From positions 1 to 63,151 of the forward strand of contig NW_027018184.1 of NCBI RefSeq assembly GCF_032854445.1: 63,151 bases of DNA, read 5' to 3'. Within the stretch, counting starts at the first letter, position 1. Every line of letters begins with the position of its first letter. Both the position numbers and the translations under genes were made by a program. This document shows, piece by piece, positions 62,931 through 63,151 of the stretch. The DNA comes from Liolophura sinensis (Eukaryota; Mollusca; Polyplacophora; Chitonida; Chitonidae). Below the pieces are notes generated by a model, which did no database searches, had not been told where the DNA came from, and was given only the letters and a program-made list of their open reading frames with translations.

Positions 62931-63151
62931 AGTTAAAAGTTGAATATAGTAACGACCAGTCGCGATTGTGCATAGTACAGTGTATCCGATTTCAATTAAC
63001 AAAAAGACCAGGCAAAAATGCAAAAGTGGAAAAACTGTTCCAGTGCTGCTGGTAAGAGGCTAATCCGACGTATTTTGTCACGAGAAATCGAATGGTGCAA
63101 ACCGCGTTGCTCTCCGACCAATACTTTTGGCTGTAGCGACAATTGAATGAT
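62684..63151 (+). repeat. Partial monomer at the window edge (468 nt)
   Basis: The last unit ends just after GAATGAT, before the near-palindrome and CACGTG are complete. The truncation is the window boundary and not an array end, since sequence identity continues to the final base. Confidence 0.95.

Larger units (their letters stand above)
1..63151 (+). repeat. Satellite DNA array, ~550-bp monomer, 114 complete units plus one partial
   Basis: The whole window is one tandem array. The anchor GATGCCTGG (variants GATGCCTGT, CATGCCTGG, GATGCCTTG) recurs every 548-551 bp, with occasional units of 543, 553 or 557 bp, and all copies point the same way. I placed 115 unit starts, the last unit being truncated by the window end. 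Units differ from each other mainly by substitutions at a limited set of diagnostic sites. No other sequence interrupts the array: I found no transposon, microsatellite, inversion or single-copy DNA. Frames longer than 60 codons are repeat artefacts. Satellite DNA of this type is known from eukaryotic heterochromatin; which chromosome region this is cannot be told from the window. I do not recognise the family by name. Confidence 0.98.
29146..63151 (+). repeat. Domain III of the array (61 complete monomers and one partial)
   Basis: Monomer starts: 29146, 29697, 30245, 30795, 31345, 31895, 32445, 32995, 33545, 34095, 34645, 35194, 35744, 36294, 36843, 37394, 37944, 38493, 39043, 39591, 40141, 40691, 41241, 41790, 42333, 42884, 43432, 43981, 44538, 45089, 45638, 46188, 46738, 47286, 47836, 48386, 48935, 49485, 50033, 50583, 51133, 51682, 52230, 52780, 53329, 53879, 54429, 54978, 55528, 56077, 56627, 57177, 57727, 58280, 58830, 59380, 59931, 60481, 61029, 61582, 62133, 62684. 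Markers are GGCCCGATT heads, CATCCTTTAG, ACATTTTG, the CATAGTAGAATG form, AATAATGACC and AATAATGCAAAG. The domain is dominated by one 19-monomer duplication and, after about 52.2 kb, by increasingly uniform units. Confidence 0.8.

Noticed and set aside
1936-62936. Dozens of open frames of 60-112 codons on both strands, several with identical translations
   Set aside because: They recur because the monomer recurs, occur in overlapping frames on both strands, open and close with single substitutions or homopolymer indels (TTTGACGTC against TTTGTCGTC changes the end), and show no recognisable domain, signal or codon pattern. The longest, at 24393-24731, owes its length to an extra A in an indel-rich unit.
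1-63151. CRISPR array
   Set aside because: The regular repeats are about 550 bp with no short repeat/unique spacer structure; the whole unit is repeated.
1-63151. Tandem rRNA, 5S, tRNA, histone or spliced-leader gene cluster
   Set aside because: I see no rRNA-like core, no convincing A-box and B-box pair of a pol III gene, no cloverleaf and no histone coding frame. The donor-like and Sm-like motifs alone are too weak for a spliced-leader call.
1-63151. CENP-B box as evidence of a centromere
   Set aside because: I looked for the TTCG....A..CGGG core in the monomer on both strands by eye and found no match. Absence does not exclude a centromeric location.
1-63151. Transposon-derived tandem repeat (Helitron, MITE or LTR arrays)
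   Set aside because: No terminal inverted repeats, target-site duplications, LTR ends or transposase/reverse transcriptase remnants are visible at unit boundaries. The boundary chosen is arbitrary in a tandem array, so ancient origin from an element cannot be excluded.
1-63151. Bacterial, phage or plasmid origin
   Set aside because: No coding sequence of normal length in 63 kb, no ribosome-binding-site/ORF arrangement, and higher-order satellite structure, which is a eukaryotic feature.

Overview
The window is one uninterrupted satellite DNA array. A unit of about 550 bp is repeated head to tail, all in one orientation, from base 1 to base 63151. Taking the start of a unit as the GATGCCTGG motif, I count 114 complete monomers and a 115th cut off by the window edge at 468 nt. 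The mean length is 549.85 bp and nearly all units are 548-551 bp. Both window ends lie inside the array, so its true length is unknown and exceeds 63 kb. I see no gene, RNA gene, transposable element, inversion or unique-sequence interruption. The longest open frame is 112 codons, and the short frames recur only because the monomer recurs.

A long, pure, homogenised array of nucleosome-scale units with nested higher-order repeats is typical of eukaryotic constitutive heterochromatin (pericentromeric, subtelomeric or sex-chromosome). I do not recognise the monomer and cannot name the species. A hand count on one reference monomer (32445-32994) gives 41.3% GC and 20 CpG, close to what its base composition predicts. 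That argues mildly against long-term germline CpG methylation decay.

Diagnostic substitutions divide the array into three domains: I (1-15400), II (15401-29145) and III (29146-63151). Inside them are nested multi-monomer duplications: 2-mers near 5.5-7.6 kb and 59.4-61.6 kb, a 6-mer at 6.8-13.2 kb, 4-mers at 11.8-15.6 kb and 17.0-21.4 kb, and a 19-monomer (about 10.44 kb) duplication pairing 32.4-40.7 kb with 42.9-51.1 kb. At least five monomers are clear chimeras of two subtypes, which is the expected signature of unequal exchange. Four of their five switch intervals share monomer offsets of about 185-241.

Three stretches (about 22.4-27.4, 41.9-45.5 and 57.5-62.9 kb) are full of private single-base indels, mostly at homopolymers. 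These look like uncorrected long-read consensus errors, so copy number and fine structure there are unreliable. The most interesting content is the higher-order architecture, the recombination record and a few conserved motifs inside the monomer: phased A-tracts, an odd palindrome, an E-box and a splice-acceptor/donor-like pair. I find no support for a gene-encoded system here.
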